In this document: positions 16,048-25,226 of the stretch, piece after piece
How the letters are laid out: each line of letters begins with the position of its first letter
How positions within the stretch are numbered: the stretch's first letter is position 1
Assembly: GCA_020849175.1 (NCBI GenBank)
Contig: JADLGR010000302.1
Coordinates: 1-32,305 of the forward strand
Direction of reading: 5' to 3'
Length of the DNA: 32,305 nt
Source of the DNA: Deltaproteobacteria bacterium
GTDB lineage: Bacteria; Myxococcota_A; UBA9160
Made by a program: the position numbers and the translations under genes
Notes under the pieces: generated by a model
Seen by the model: the letters and a program-made list of their open reading frames with translations, nothing else
Told to the model about the DNA's origin: nothing
Databases searched by the model: none

Positions 16048-17109
16048 TTATGCCGTGCGGCGGCGCTCGCGGACGGCGTCGGCGAGCTGTCCGAACAGCG
16101 GCAGCGTTCGCTCCCATCCCATGCAGGCGTCCGTGATGCTCTGGCCGAAGACGGGCGGCTTGCCCGGTTCGAGATCTTGCCGGCCGTCCACGAGGAAGCT
16201 CTCGAGCATGATGCCGAAGACGTGCCGGCTGCCCGCCGCGATCTGCTCGGCGAGGTTCTGGACGACCTCGGGCTGCCGGCGCGGGTCCTTGCCGCTGTTG
16301 CCGTGGCTGCAATCGATCATGACGCGCGGCGGAAGGCCGAGCCGCGCGAGCGCGTCGACCGCCTGCGCGATGTGCTCGGGTCCGTAGTTCGGACCCGCCG
16401 TCCCGCCGCGCAGGATGACGTGGCAGTCGGGGTTTCCCCGGGTCTCGAAGATCGCAGCCACGCCCTGCTTCGTCACCGAGAGGAAGTGGTGCGGATGCGC
16501 GCTCGCCAGGATCGCGTCGATCGCGACCTGCAGCTTGCCGTCGGTCCCGTTCTTGAATCCCACCGGCATCGAGAGGCCCGACGCGAGCTCGCGGTGGATC
16601 TGGCTCTCGGAGGTCCGGGCGCCGATCGCGCCCCACGAGACGATGTCGGCGAGGAACTGCGGCGAGATCGGGTCGAGGAACTCACAGCCCGCCGGGAGGC
16701 CGAGGCGCGTCACGTCGAGAAGGAAACGTCGTCCCCTTCGCAGGCCCTGGTTGATCGCGAAGCTCCCGTCGAGATGCGGATCGTTGATGAGGCCCTTCCA
16801 GCCGACGGTGCTGCGCGGCTTCTCGAAGTAGACGCGCATCACGACGAACAGATCGGCGCGGTGCGCGTCGGCGATCTTGCGCAGGCGCTCGGCGTACTCG
16901 AGGCCTGCCGCCGGGTCGTGGATCGAGCACGGGCCGACGACCACGAGCAGCCGGTCGTCGCGGCCGGTGAGAACGTCAGCGACCTGCTCCCGGCTGCGTG
17001 CGACCGTCGCCGAGCCCTCGTCGTCGAGGGGAAGCTCCTCCATGAGGATCGCCGGCGGAATCAGCGGCTTGAGATTCTCGATGCGCAGGTCGTCGGTGCG
17101 GAAGTGCAT
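16048..17109 (-). CDS. aroG: 3-deoxy-7-phosphoheptulonate synthase (class I, AroFGH-type)
   Basis: VVVGPCSIHDPAAGLEYAERL, MRVYFEKPRSTVGWKGLINDPHLDGS, GFKNGTDG, ILRGGTAGPNYG, MIDCSHGNSGKDP. Confidence 0.93.
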   Translation of the reverse strand: MHFRTDDLRIENLKPLIPPAILMEELPLDDEGSATVARSREQVADVLTGRDDRLLVVVGPCSIHDPAAGLEYAERLRKIADAHRADLFVVMRVYFEKPRSTVGWKGLINDPHLDGSFAINQGLRRGRRFLLDVTRLGLPAGCEFLDPISPQFLADIVSWGAIGARTSESQIHRELASGLSMPVGFKNGTDGKLQVAIDAILASAHPHHFLSVTKQGVAAIFETRGNPDCHVILRGGTAGPNYGPEHIAQAVDALARLGLPPRVMIDCSHGNSGKDPRRQPEVVQNLAEQIAAGSRHVFGIMLESFLVDGRQDLEPGKPPVFGQSITDACMGWERTLPLFGQLADAVRERRRTA

Positions 17110-17164
17110 GCGGGCTCCGGTGGCGAGAGTGCGCGAGCCACCCGGGGCGCGCCAGGGCTGGACT

Positions 17165-17188
17165 CTGAACTTCCATTCAGTAAACTGA
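17165..17188. promoter_or_regulatory. overlapping dyads CTGAA-N6-TTCAG and TCAGT-AA-ACTGA in the aroG/tetR intergenic region; candidate TetR operator
   Basis: CTGAACTTCCATTCAGTAAACTGA read directly; lies between divergent genes, about 65 bp upstream of the TetR start. Confidence 0.4.
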
Positions 17189-17251
17189 GCCGAGCGCCAT
17201 TTTTCTGATTTTTCCTTCAAGAGGGGCCGGACTCGGCCCGAGAGAGTCTCG

Positions 17252-17878
17252 ATGACCGCGACACCGGCCTCGCCTCCTCGTGAGCGGGCGCGCAGCGCGC
17301 GCCGGCAGGCTCTGCTCGAGACGGCCGAGCAGGTCTTCGCCGAGCGTGGCTTCGAGGGCGCCACCATGGCGGAGATCGGAACCCGCGCCGGCTACTCCGC
17401 GGGCAACCTCTACAACGTCTTCGAGAGCAAAGAGGCCCTGTTTCGGGAGGTCATCACGGCGAGCAGCCGGGCCCTCAACGAGGCGCTCGGGGCGACACTC
17501 GCCGCCTCGGCGCCCCTCGGCGAGACGCTCGACCGCTTCGTCGACGTGATGGTGCGCTTCGTGATCGAGCACCGCGCGTTCTTCGCCCTCTACGTTCGCG
17601 TGACGGAGGGCCGCGACTGGACGGCCGGGCAGCTCGGCGACGAGTGGCGCCGGCTGCGCGACGAGCACAACGCGACGATCGTCGCACGGCTTCGCCGCGC
17701 GATGACCGGCCGCGAGATCCCGAAAGAAGATCCCGAAGCGTGCGCCGATCTCGTCGGCGGCACGCTCTACCGCCATCTCGTTCGCTGGATCGACCTCGGC
17801 GGCCGCGAGGAAGACCTCGTGCGCAGCCTGCCCGGCGTACGGCGGCTGCTGCATCGGGCGCTGGGGGTGAAGCGATGA
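17252..17878 (+). CDS. TetR/AcrR family transcriptional regulator
   Basis: RRQALLETAEQVFAERGFEGATMAEIGTRAGYSAGNLYNVFESKEALFREV. Confidence 0.92.
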   Translation: MTATPASPPRERARSARRQALLETAEQVFAERGFEGATMAEIGTRAGYSAGNLYNVFESKEALFREVITASSRALNEALGATLAASAPLGETLDRFVDVMVRFVIEHRAFFALYVRVTEGRDWTAGQLGDEWRRLRDEHNATIVARLRRAMTGREIPKEDPEACADLVGGTLYRHLVRWIDLGGREEDLVRSLPGVRRLLHRALGVKR

Positions 17879-19005
17879 CGCGGATGACGTGGACGAGCTG
17901 GAGGACGTGTGCTGCGGTCGTGCTGGCGGGACTCGCGCTCGCTTGCGGCGCTCCGCACGAACAGGCGCAGACCGCTCCGGTGGCGGCGGCCGATCCGTCG
18001 ATCGAGGTCGAGACGGCGGTCGTCTCACGCGGCGCGATCCAGCCGCGGGTGGCCGCGCCGGGAAGTCTCGTCGCCCGCCGCCAGAGCGAGATCGGCGCCG
18101 AGGTGCAGGGACGGATCGAGCGCGTCTTCGTGAACGTGGGCGACCGCGTCGCCGCGGGAGACCCGCTGTTCCAGATCGACCGCTCCTCGTACGAGGCACA
18201 GCTCGCACAGGCGCGTGCGGGAGCCGACCTCGCGAAGGCGGAGCGCATGCAAGTCGAGTCCGACCTCGAGCGCGCGCTCGCCCTGCGCCGCAAGGACGTC
18301 ATGGCCGAGCAGCAGGTCGAGAAGCTGCGAACGGGGCTCGAGGTGGCGCGCGCGCACGAGCGGCAGGCGGCGCAGGCCGTCGAGCTGGCGAGCCTCGCCC
18401 TCGGGCGCACGCTCGCTCGCGCACCCTACGCCGCATCGGTCGCCCAGCGGCTCGCCGACGAGGGCACGACCGCGCGTACGGCGCCGCAAACCGTCGTCGT
18501 CGTGCTGCAAGAGGTGTCGCTGCTCGAGGCGCGGGTCGCGATTCCCGAGAGTCAGCTCCACCTGGTGCAGATCGGCGATCACGCAACGCTGCGCGTCCAG
18601 GGTCTCGCCGACCCGATCGACGCGCAGGTCACGAGCGTGAGCGACGCCGTCGATCCGGCGACGCGAACGTATCTCGTCAAGATGGCCGTACCGAACCCCG
18701 ACCACGCACTCAAGTCGGGCGTCTTCGTCCACGTCGAGATCACGCCCCGGCGAGCCAGCGAGGTCGTGCTCGTGCCGCGAAGGGCCGTTCGGAGCGAGGA
18801 CGGAGAAAGTCGGGTCTTCGTGATCCGCGATGGACGCGCCGTGCCCGTGACGGTGCGCCTCGGTCTCGTCTCCGAGTCCTCCGCGCAGATCGTCTCGGGC
18901 GTCTCCGTCGGCGAGGAGGTGATCGTCGGTGAGGCGATCTCGTCGCTCGCCGCCGGACAGCGCGTCCGCGTCGTGCGCGCCGAACGTCCGGAGGCGCGCT
19001 CGTGA
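17875..19005 (+). CDS. efflux RND transporter periplasmic adaptor subunit (lipoprotein)
   Basis: ATGA overlap with tetR; LALACGAP lipobox; EVQGRIERVFVNVGDRVAAGDPLFQID, ARAPYAASVAQRLADEGTTA. Confidence 0.92.
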   Translation: MTRMTWTSWRTCAAVVLAGLALACGAPHEQAQTAPVAAADPSIEVETAVVSRGAIQPRVAAPGSLVARRQSEIGAEVQGRIERVFVNVGDRVAAGDPLFQIDRSSYEAQLAQARAGADLAKAERMQVESDLERALALRRKDVMAEQQVEKLRTGLEVARAHERQAAQAVELASLALGRTLARAPYAASVAQRLADEGTTARTAPQTVVVVLQEVSLLEARVAIPESQLHLVQIGDHATLRVQGLADPIDAQVTSVSDAVDPATRTYLVKMAVPNPDHALKSGVFVHVEITPRRASEVVLVPRRAVRSEDGESRVFVIRDGRAVPVTVRLGLVSESSAQIVSGVSVGEEVIVGEAISSLAAGQRVRVVRAERPEARS

Positions 19006-22000
19006 AGATCGCAGACGTCTCGATCCGCCGCCCCGTCTTTGCCGTGATGCTGATCGGCGGCCTCGTCGCACTCGGTCTGGTCTCGATGCCGCGTCTTGGC
19101 GTCGACCTGTTCCCGCGCGTCGAGTTCCCGATGGTGACCGTCGTGACGGTGCTCGAAGGCGCCTCGCCCGACACCGTCGAGCGCTCGGTGACGCAGCCGC
19201 TCGAGGAGGCGATCAACTCGATCGAAGGAGTCCGCAAGCTTCGAAGCGCGTCGAGCGACTCGCTCTCGCAGATCTTCGTCGAGTTCGACCTCGAACAGGA
19301 CGTCCACCGCAAGGCACAGGACGTTCGCGACAAGGTGAGCGAGGCGCGCGGCGAGCTCCCCATCGACATCGAGGCGCCGATCGTCTCGCGCGTGGACCCC
19401 GACTCGTCGCCCATCCTGACGGTGCTCGTCGCGGGACCGCAGTCGATCCGATCGCTCTCGGAGCTCGCCGACAAGCGCCTCAAGCCCCGGCTCGAGCGCG
19501 TTCCGGGCGTCGGGTCGGTGACGCTCGTCGGCGGCCGCACGCGCGAGGTGCGCATCTGGATCGATCCCGTCCGGCTCACGGGCTACGCGCTCGCCGTCGA
19601 CGACGTCCTCGGCGCGCTGCGCCGCGAGCACGTCGAGCTGCCGGGAGGACGCGTCGAGACGGACAGCGAAGAGTTCGTCGTCAAGACGCGCGGCAAGCTC
19701 ACGAGCCCCGCCCAGTTCGGCGCTCTGGTCGTCTCCGAACGCGACGGCCGACTGGTTCGCCTCGCCGACGTCGCGACCGTCGAAGACGGCATGGCCGAGG
19801 AGCGTACCGTCGCGCGCCTCGACGGAGATCGTGGCGTCTCGCTGCAGATCCGTCGCCAGTCGGGCGAGAACACCGTGGCCGTCTCGAACGCCATCAAGGC
19901 CGAGCTCTCGCGCATTCGCGAGACGCTTCCGCCCGGCATCGAGCTGGTCGAGACGCAAGACCTCGCGCGCTTCATCCAGAGCTCGGTCGACGACGTCTTC
20001 GTCGACATGGCCTGGGGCGGCCTGCTCGCCGTCCTCGTCGTGCTCGCCTTCCTGCGCAGCGGACGCTCGACGCTGATCGCCGCGACGGCGATTCCGTCGT
20101 CCCTGATCGCGAGCTTCTCGTTCTTCTATTTCTTCGGCTTCACGCTCAACGTCCTCACCCTGATGGCGCTCTCGCTCTCGATCGGCCTGCTGGTCGACGA
20201 TGCGATCGTCGTGCTCGAGAACATCTACCGGCACATGGAGCTCGGCGAGGAGCCACGCGATGCCGCGTCGAGCGGAACCCGAGAGATCGGCCTCGCCGTC
20301 GTCGCGACCACGCTCTCGATCTGCGCCGTCTTCGTCCCGATCGCCTTCATGGGCGGCATGATGGGCCGCTTCTTCCGCGAGTTCGGGCTGGTGGTGACGG
20401 TCGCGGTCCTGGTCTCCATGGTCGTCGCGCTGACGCTCACGCCCATGCTCTCGTCGCGCTTCCTGCGAGTGAGCCATTCGCACGGCAGGGTCTATCACGC
20501 CTTCGAGAGCGCGTATGCAGGCCTCGAGCGTCACTATCGCGGTCTTCTCGCGTGGGGCCTCGCGCATCGGCCGACGATCGTCGGCATCGCCGCTGCCACG
20601 ATCATCGCCGGCCTGCTCATCGCGCGCGGCGTCCCTCTCGATCTCATCGTCGAGGCCGATCGAGGCGAATTCAGCGTCTGGATGAAGCTCCCTCTCGGGA
20701 GCACGCTGCCGCAAACACAAGCAAGTGTTGCAGCCGTGGAGGAGGCACTTCGCGCACAGCCGGACGTGCAATCGGTCTTCTCGACGATCGGAAGCGGAAT
20801 GCAGAAGCGCGTCAACGAGGCGACGCTCTTCGTGCAGCTTTCGCACAAGAGCGCGCGCGCCCGGACGCAGGCGCGGGTGATGGAGGACACGCGCCGCGTG
20901 ATCGCCGGCCTCGGCCTCCCGCTTCGAGACTTCGCCGTGGAGCACATTCCGTGGTTCAGCGCGATGGGCTCGCGCTTCACGCCGCTCATGTACTCGATCC
21001 GAGGCCCGGACGTCGACCGGCTGAACGGCTTCACGCAGAGCCTGATGGAGAAGCTGCGTGCGGCGGGCGGCTACCCCGACCTGACGTCCTCGTACGAAAC
21101 GGGCAAGCCCGAGATCTCGCTCGAGATCAACCGCGAGCGCGCGGCGGATCTCGGAGTTCCGGCACTGCAGATCGGGAGCACGATCGCGACGCTGATCGGC
21201 GGCCCGAAGATCGCGAGTCTCGAAGAAGGCGGAGAGCGCTACGACGTCCGCGTACAGGTGCTTCCGGAGTACCGCGACGACCCGCTCAAGCTCGGGCTCC
21301 TCATGGTTCGGGCGCCGACGGGTGCGCTGGTTCCGCTGCCGAATCTGGTCTCGGCACAGATCGCGAGCGGGCCGGTGCAGATCGACCGCGAGAACCGTGC
21401 GCGCGTCGTGACGCTGCTCGGCAACGTCGAGGGCAAGGCGCTCGGCGATGCCGCTCGCGAGGTCGAGCGCTTCTCGAAGGACCTCGGAATCACGGGCGAG
21501 TACGAGATTCACGCGGCCGGGCAGACCGAGCACATGGCCGAGAACGTCGCGGCGATCAGCTTCGCGTTCATGATGGCGATCGCGGCGCTCTACATGATCC
21601 TCGCCTCCCAGTTCAACTCGTTCGTCCATCCCTTTACGATGATGCTGGCGGCGCCGCTCTCGTTCGTCGGCGCCTTCGCGGCGCTCTGGATCGCGGGCCT
21701 GCACCTCGACATGATGGGTCAGATCGGGCTGCTCATGTTGATGGGGCTCGTCATGAAGAACGGGATCCTGCTGGTCGACTACACCAACACCTTGCGCGAG
21801 CGTGGAGTCGAGCGAAACGAAGCGGTCCTCGAAGCCGGGCCGACGCGGCTGCGCCCGGTGCTGATGACGACCGTCGCGACGATCTTCGGCATGCTGCCCG
21901 TCGCCTTCGGACGTGGCGACGGATCCGAGTGGCGCTCGCCGATCGGAATCCTCGCGATCGGTGGCCTGCTGACCTCGACCTTCCTCACGCTGCTCGTCGT

Positions 22001-22148
22001 TCCCGTGATCTACACGCTCGTCGACGACGCGCAGGAGGCGGTCCTTCGCGCCGCACGCGGGCTGCGAGCACGACGTTCCGGCCGCGCGTCGCCGCGCCAG
22101 ACGGGCAAGGTGAGCGTCCCGCCCGAAGCGGGCCACGCGCCGCTCTGA
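19002..22148 (+). CDS. efflux RND transporter permease subunit
   Basis: 1048 aa; [75 protein letters not shown] start overlapping the preceding stop. Confidence 0.96.
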   Translation: MKIADVSIRRPVFAVMLIGGLVALGLVSMPRLGVDLFPRVEFPMVTVVTVLEGASPDTVERSVTQPLEEAINSIEGVRKLRSASSDSLSQIFVEFDLEQDVHRKAQDVRDKVSEARGELPIDIEAPIVSRVDPDSSPILTVLVAGPQSIRSLSELADKRLKPRLERVPGVGSVTLVGGRTREVRIWIDPVRLTGYALAVDDVLGALRREHVELPGGRVETDSEEFVVKTRGKLTSPAQFGALVVSERDGRLVRLADVATVEDGMAEERTVARLDGDRGVSLQIRRQSGENTVAVSNAIKAELSRIRETLPPGIELVETQDLARFIQSSVDDVFVDMAWGGLLAVLVVLAFLRSGRSTLIAATAIPSSLIASFSFFYFFGFTLNVLTLMALSLSIGLLVDDAIVVLENIYRHMELGEEPRDAASSGTREIGLAVVATTLSICAVFVPIAFMGGMMGRFFREFGLVVTVAVLVSMVVALTLTPMLSSRFLRVSHSHGRVYHAFESAYAGLERHYRGLLAWGLAHRPTIVGIAAATIIAGLLIARGVPLDLIVEADRGEFSVWMKLPLGSTLPQTQASVAAVEEALRAQPDVQSVFSTIGSGMQKRVNEATLFVQLSHKSARARTQARVMEDTRRVIAGLGLPLRDFAVEHIPWFSAMGSRFTPLMYSIRGPDVDRLNGFTQSLMEKLRAAGGYPDLTSSYETGKPEISLEINRERAADLGVPALQIGSTIATLIGGPKIASLEEGGERYDVRVQVLPEYRDDPLKLGLLMVRAPTGALVPLPNLVSAQIASGPVQIDRENRARVVTLLGNVEGKALGDAAREVERFSKDLGITGEYEIHAAGQTEHMAENVAAISFAFMMAIAALYMILASQFNSFVHPFTMMLAAPLSFVGAFAALWIAGLHLDMMGQIGLLMLMGLVMKNGILLVDYTNTLRERGVERNEAVLEAGPTRLRPVLMTTVATIFGMLPVAFGRGDGSEWRSPIGILAIGGLLTSTFLTLLVVPVIYTLVDDAQEAVLRAARGLRARRSGRASPRQTGKVSVPPEAGHAPL

Positions 22149-22154
22149 TTCGCC

Positions 22155-22168
22155 GCGGCGAGAGCCGC
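22155..22168. terminator. small hairpin GCGGC-GAGA-GCCGC in the 21-bp gap between convergent RND and selD
   Basis: Perfect 5-bp stem with a GAGA tetraloop; no T tract. Confidence 0.3.
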
Positions 22169-22169
22169 C

Positions 22170-23213
22170 TCACGGTGCGACGTCGACGCTCCCCGGTTCG
22201 CCCGCGACGAGCACGCCGATGCTCGCAGCCGCGGGAGTTCCGCGCTTGCGTAGCGCCGTGAGGAGATCTCCCTCGCGATCGGGCGGCACGGCGAGCAGAA
22301 GCCCGCCCGAGGTCTGGGCGTCGGCGAGGAGCAGCCGCTGCGCGGCGTCGACGTTCGGGTCGAAGCGGGCGTAGGTCGCAGCGTGCTCGAGGTTGCGGCG
22401 GCTCCCACCCGGAGCGACACCCTGTGCCGCGAGCGCCGATGCGAAGTCGAGAGCAGGGACAGCAGCGGCGGCGATGCGCGCCGCCAGCCCCGACCCGAGT
22501 GCGAGGTGCCGCAGATGACCGAGCAGGCCGAAGCCGGTGACGTCGGTGGCAGCACGAACGCCTGCGGCGAGCGCGGCGTCCTTCGCGTCGCGGTTGAGCG
22601 TGGTCATGAGCGCAATCGAGCGCGCGATCTCCCGCTCGCCGAGCTGCTGGCTTCGGATCGCAGCCGAAGCGATGCCGAGACCGAGCGGCTTGGTGAGAAG
22701 CAGTCTGTCCCCGACACGTGCCTGTGTCTGGCGGAGGTCGCGGCCGGGTGCGACCTCCCCGATCACGCACAGGCCGTACTCGAGCTGTGGCGACTGGATC
22801 GTATGGCCGCCGGCGATCGCGCAGTCGGCCTTCGCGCACTGCGCGCTCGCGCCGCGGAAGATGCGGCCGAGCACCTCGAGCGGAAGCCGCTCCTGCGGGA
22901 AGCCGCAGATGGCGAGCGCGACGCGCGGCTCGCCGCCCATCGCGTAGACGTCCGAGAGCGCGTTCGTCGCGGCGATCGCACCGAACGCCTCGGCATCGTC
23001 GACGTTCGGCGTGATGAAGTCGACCGTGAACACCAGCGGCGATCCGGACGGCGGGCGTACGAGGGCCGCATCCTCGAGCGGCCCGACGTCGGGGTCCACC
23101 CAGGCGTGTGCAAGAGGCGCAAGGCTTCCCAGGACCTCGACCAGGTCCGGCGCGGCGAGCTTGCGGGCTCAACCACCACCGGGGGCCAGCTCCGTCAGCC
23201 GGAACTCGCTCAC
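22170..23213 (-). CDS. selD: selenide, water dikinase (selenophosphate synthetase), selenocysteine-containing; in-frame TGA at 23171-23169 read as Sec (residue 15)
   Basis: Translation from GTG 23213: MSEFRLTELAPGGG-U-ARKLAAPDLVEVLGSLAPLAHAWVDPDVGPLEDAALVRP...FTVDFITPNVDDAEAFGAIAATNALSDVYAMGGEP...TDVTGFGLLGHL...ADAQTSGGLL. TGA sits at the catalytic Cys/Sec position with Lys at +3; SD GGAGGG before the GTG. Confidence 0.93.
23132..23171 (-). promoter_or_regulatory. candidate bacterial SECIS element: UGA followed by hairpin GGACCU-GGUCG-AGGUCC
   Basis: 6-bp perfect stem; apical loop GGUCG at nt 27-31 after the UGA, G in the first loop positions, consistent with bSECIS geometry. Confidence 0.75.
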
Positions 23214-23335
23214 GTGCCCTCCCTGCCGGCCCGAGAGGGCCGCACGAGGCGACGGTCGGCGAGCCGGACGGGCCGGTCAAGTCGCGGCGTTCGATCGCGG
23301 GAAAGGCCTTCGGTAACAGGGGGTTAAAATAAAGA

Positions 23336-23363
23336 CCCGGACCTGCCTTGCGACCGATCCGGG
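23336..23363 (-). terminator. probable Rho-independent terminator (CCCGGA...TCCGGG then TCTTTATTTT) downstream of the sigma/anti-sigma/secreted-protein operon
   Basis: Minus strand reads GCCCGGATCGGTCGCAAGGCAGGTCCGGGTCTTTATTTTAA. Confidence 0.55.
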
Positions 23364-23470
23364 CCTCCCTGGGAAGGGGATATTTGGCTATCTGCTCTAG
23401 TAGTGGCCCGCCAGCGAGAAAGGTGTCACGCCGGGGGTCACTTTTTTTCTTCTCGGCAGAACGGCCGGCG

Positions 23471-23965
23471 TTATCGCCCCTCGGGGAGACTCTGGGGTGC
23501 CTCGTAGGTCGGCGCCAGGCGTACGACGAGCCGCCCGTCCTCGTAGCTGTAGGCTCCGATCACGACCTGGTTTCCGCTTGGCACGTTCACGTGGGTCCGC
23601 AGCATCCCCTGCACCTCGACGCCCATGCGAAGGCCTCGCGGCGTGAACTCTTCGGGCTCGACACTCACCCAGTGTCCGGTCGGCAGGTCGACCTGCCCCA
23701 TCTGCCGCAGCGCCAGCGAGAGCTGGCGGAGCTGGAGCACGCGCAGGGTCTGCAAGTTGAACTCGCGGCCCAGCATCCGCGCGAGCTCCGCAGCGGCGGG
23801 ATCGATCGTGCCGGGCTGCGCCGAGACGTAGCCGATCAGGACTTCGACGTGGACCGGGGTCGCGTGCGCGACCTCGCGCCCCGGCTGCTGCGCGTGCGCT
23901 GCTCCCGCAGCAACGGCCAGCGCTGCCAGCGTCGTAAAGCCTCTCAGGACCCTAGAGAACCGCAC
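23471..23965 (-). CDS. hypothetical secreted protein encoded with sigma/anti-sigma genes
   Basis: GTG start 23965; signal peptide MRFSRVLRGFTTLAALAVAAGAAHAQ; overlaps the end of the anti-sigma gene by 14 nt. Confidence 0.75.
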   Translation of the reverse strand: MRFSRVLRGFTTLAALAVAAGAAHAQQPGREVAHATPVHVEVLIGYVSAQPGTIDPAAAELARMLGREFNLQTLRVLQLRQLSLALRQMGQVDLPTGHWVSVEPEEFTPRGLRMGVEVQGMLRTHVNVPSGNQVVIGAYSYEDGRLVVRLAPTYEAPQSLPEGR

Positions 23966-24476
23966 CGCCCGCCTCCTTCGCGCTCGCGACCGGCTTTGGA
24001 TCGAGCACCCAGATGATCGTGGACTTGTCGTCGGACGGAAGAACCGCGACCGGGCGACCCATCGTGTCGAGCTCTTCGACGACGTCGTCGCGCGGGGCCG
24101 CAGCGGGAAGCTGCAGGTAGAGCACGAACGCAATGGTCGCTGCCGCGAGGCCGCCGATCGGCAGCGGACCGAGCAGGGCCGCCCATCCGCGGCGCTCGCG
24201 GGCGGGTCGCTCCCGGGCCGCTGGCGTCGTGCGGTGACCCAGCTCGGCGTCGATTGCGGGCAGCCGCGCGGCGATCGCGGCCCACAGGTCGGGGCCGGGC
24301 ATCGCATCGCTCTGCTCCTCACGGACGAGGCTGGCGATCGCGCCGAGCGAAGCCATCTCCGCGCGACAGTGCGCACAGCGTGCGACGTGACGCGCGACGC
24401 GCCAGCGCGCAAGACCGCCGAGCTCGCCGTCGTGGAGCGCTTCGAGACGATCTTCGAATCTCTGACACGCCGTCAT
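23952..24476 (-). CDS. anti-sigma factor, zinc-finger (zf-HC2/ZAS) type with one TM segment
   Basis: RHVARCAHCRAEM (HxxxCxxC), central TM PIGGLAAATIAFVLYLQL; ATGA overlap with the sigma factor gene. Confidence 0.85.
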   Translation of the reverse strand: MTACQRFEDRLEALHDGELGGLARWRVARHVARCAHCRAEMASLGAIASLVREEQSDAMPGPDLWAAIAARLPAIDAELGHRTTPAARERPARERRGWAALLGPLPIGGLAAATIAFVLYLQLPAAAPRDDVVEELDTMGRPVAVLPSDDKSTIIWVLDPKPVASAKEAGGAVL

Positions 24477-25198
24477 GCCCCTTCCTCCTGCGGCTCGCCG
24501 GCCGTCGTAATCCCCGACGCCTGGAGGAGCTTCTGGACGCGCTTTCGTGCGTAGTGCAATCGGCTCATGACCGTTCCCTTCGGAATGCCGAGGGTCTCCG
24601 CGATCTCCGCATAGCTGAGGCCGTCCACCTCGCGAAGGATCAGCGTCTCTCGGGCTTCGGGCGGAAGCTCTGCGATCGCCTCCCCGACTCGCCGGCGGAC
24701 CTCCGCGCGCTCGAGCTCGGTGTCGGGACCCGACGGCGCCGGCTCGCTGCCGGCCGCCGGGACGGGCTCTGCGGTCAGGGCACCGCCCTCGACGCGCGCC
24801 TCTGGCCACTCGACGGTGCGATCGGCCTTGCTGCGTCTTCGCATGTCGAGGCAGACGTTGAGGGTGAGGCGGTAGAGCCAGGTGTAGAGGCTCGAGCGTC
24901 CTTCGAAGCGGCGCAGCGAGACGTAGGCCTTGAGAAAGGCGTCCTGCACTGCATCGCGCGCCAGGTCTTCGTCGCGGAGCACGCGCGCCGCGAGTCGAAA
25001 GAGCCGGCCTTGATGACGCTGCACCAGCACCCGGAAAGCCTCGTGATCTCCGGCCCTCGCCCGGGCGATCGTGTCCGCATCCGCCGCCATGGACGGAGCG
25101 CCTGCCTGCGACTCCCGAAGCTGCGGGGCGCTCATGTCCTCGCTCTCGGGACCGCCGTCGACGGGCCCGCCCTCTCCGCTGCCCTTCTCCGACGTCAC
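24473..25198 (-). CDS. RNA polymerase sigma factor, ECF (sigma-70 family)
   Basis: RLFRLAARVLRDEDLARDAVQDAFLKAYVSLRRFEGRSSLYTWLYRLTLNVCLDMRR ... LPPEARETLILREVDGLSYAEIAETLGIPKGTVMSRLHYARKRVQKLL. Confidence 0.95.
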   Translation of the reverse strand: MTSEKGSGEGGPVDGGPESEDMSAPQLRESQAGAPSMAADADTIARARAGDHEAFRVLVQRHQGRLFRLAARVLRDEDLARDAVQDAFLKAYVSLRRFEGRSSLYTWLYRLTLNVCLDMRRRSKADRTVEWPEARVEGGALTAEPVPAAGSEPAPSGPDTELERAEVRRRVGEAIAELPPEARETLILREVDGLSYAEIAETLGIPKGTVMSRLHYARKRVQKLLQASGITTAGEPQEEGA

Positions 25199-25226
25199 CG
25201 GGCCGCCCCGTATTCGCGCGGCCGCA

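Noticed and set aside
18579-22136. 1185-aa minus-strand ORF and 1110-aa plus-strand alternate-frame ORF (18929..22261)
   Set aside because: Both shadow the clearly recognisable RND permease/adaptor frame; composition is R/D/E-rich with no motifs.
22763-23179. 138-aa minus-strand ORF starting near the selD UGA
   Set aside because: Out of frame with SelD; its Arg/Ser-rich translation has no SelD similarity, so it is a shadow ORF and not evidence of a frameshift.
23281-23460. Possible tRNA-Sec or other tRNA upstream of selD (TTCGATC seen near 23290)
   Set aside because: No pairing T-arm, acceptor stem or anticodon arm could be assembled by eye.
23404-23460. Plus-strand terminator (hairpin followed by TTTTTTT at about 23444)
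   Set aside because: No plus-strand gene immediately upstream to terminate (RND ends at 22148, selD is minus); arms are imperfect, so mentioned only as part of the selD leader structure.
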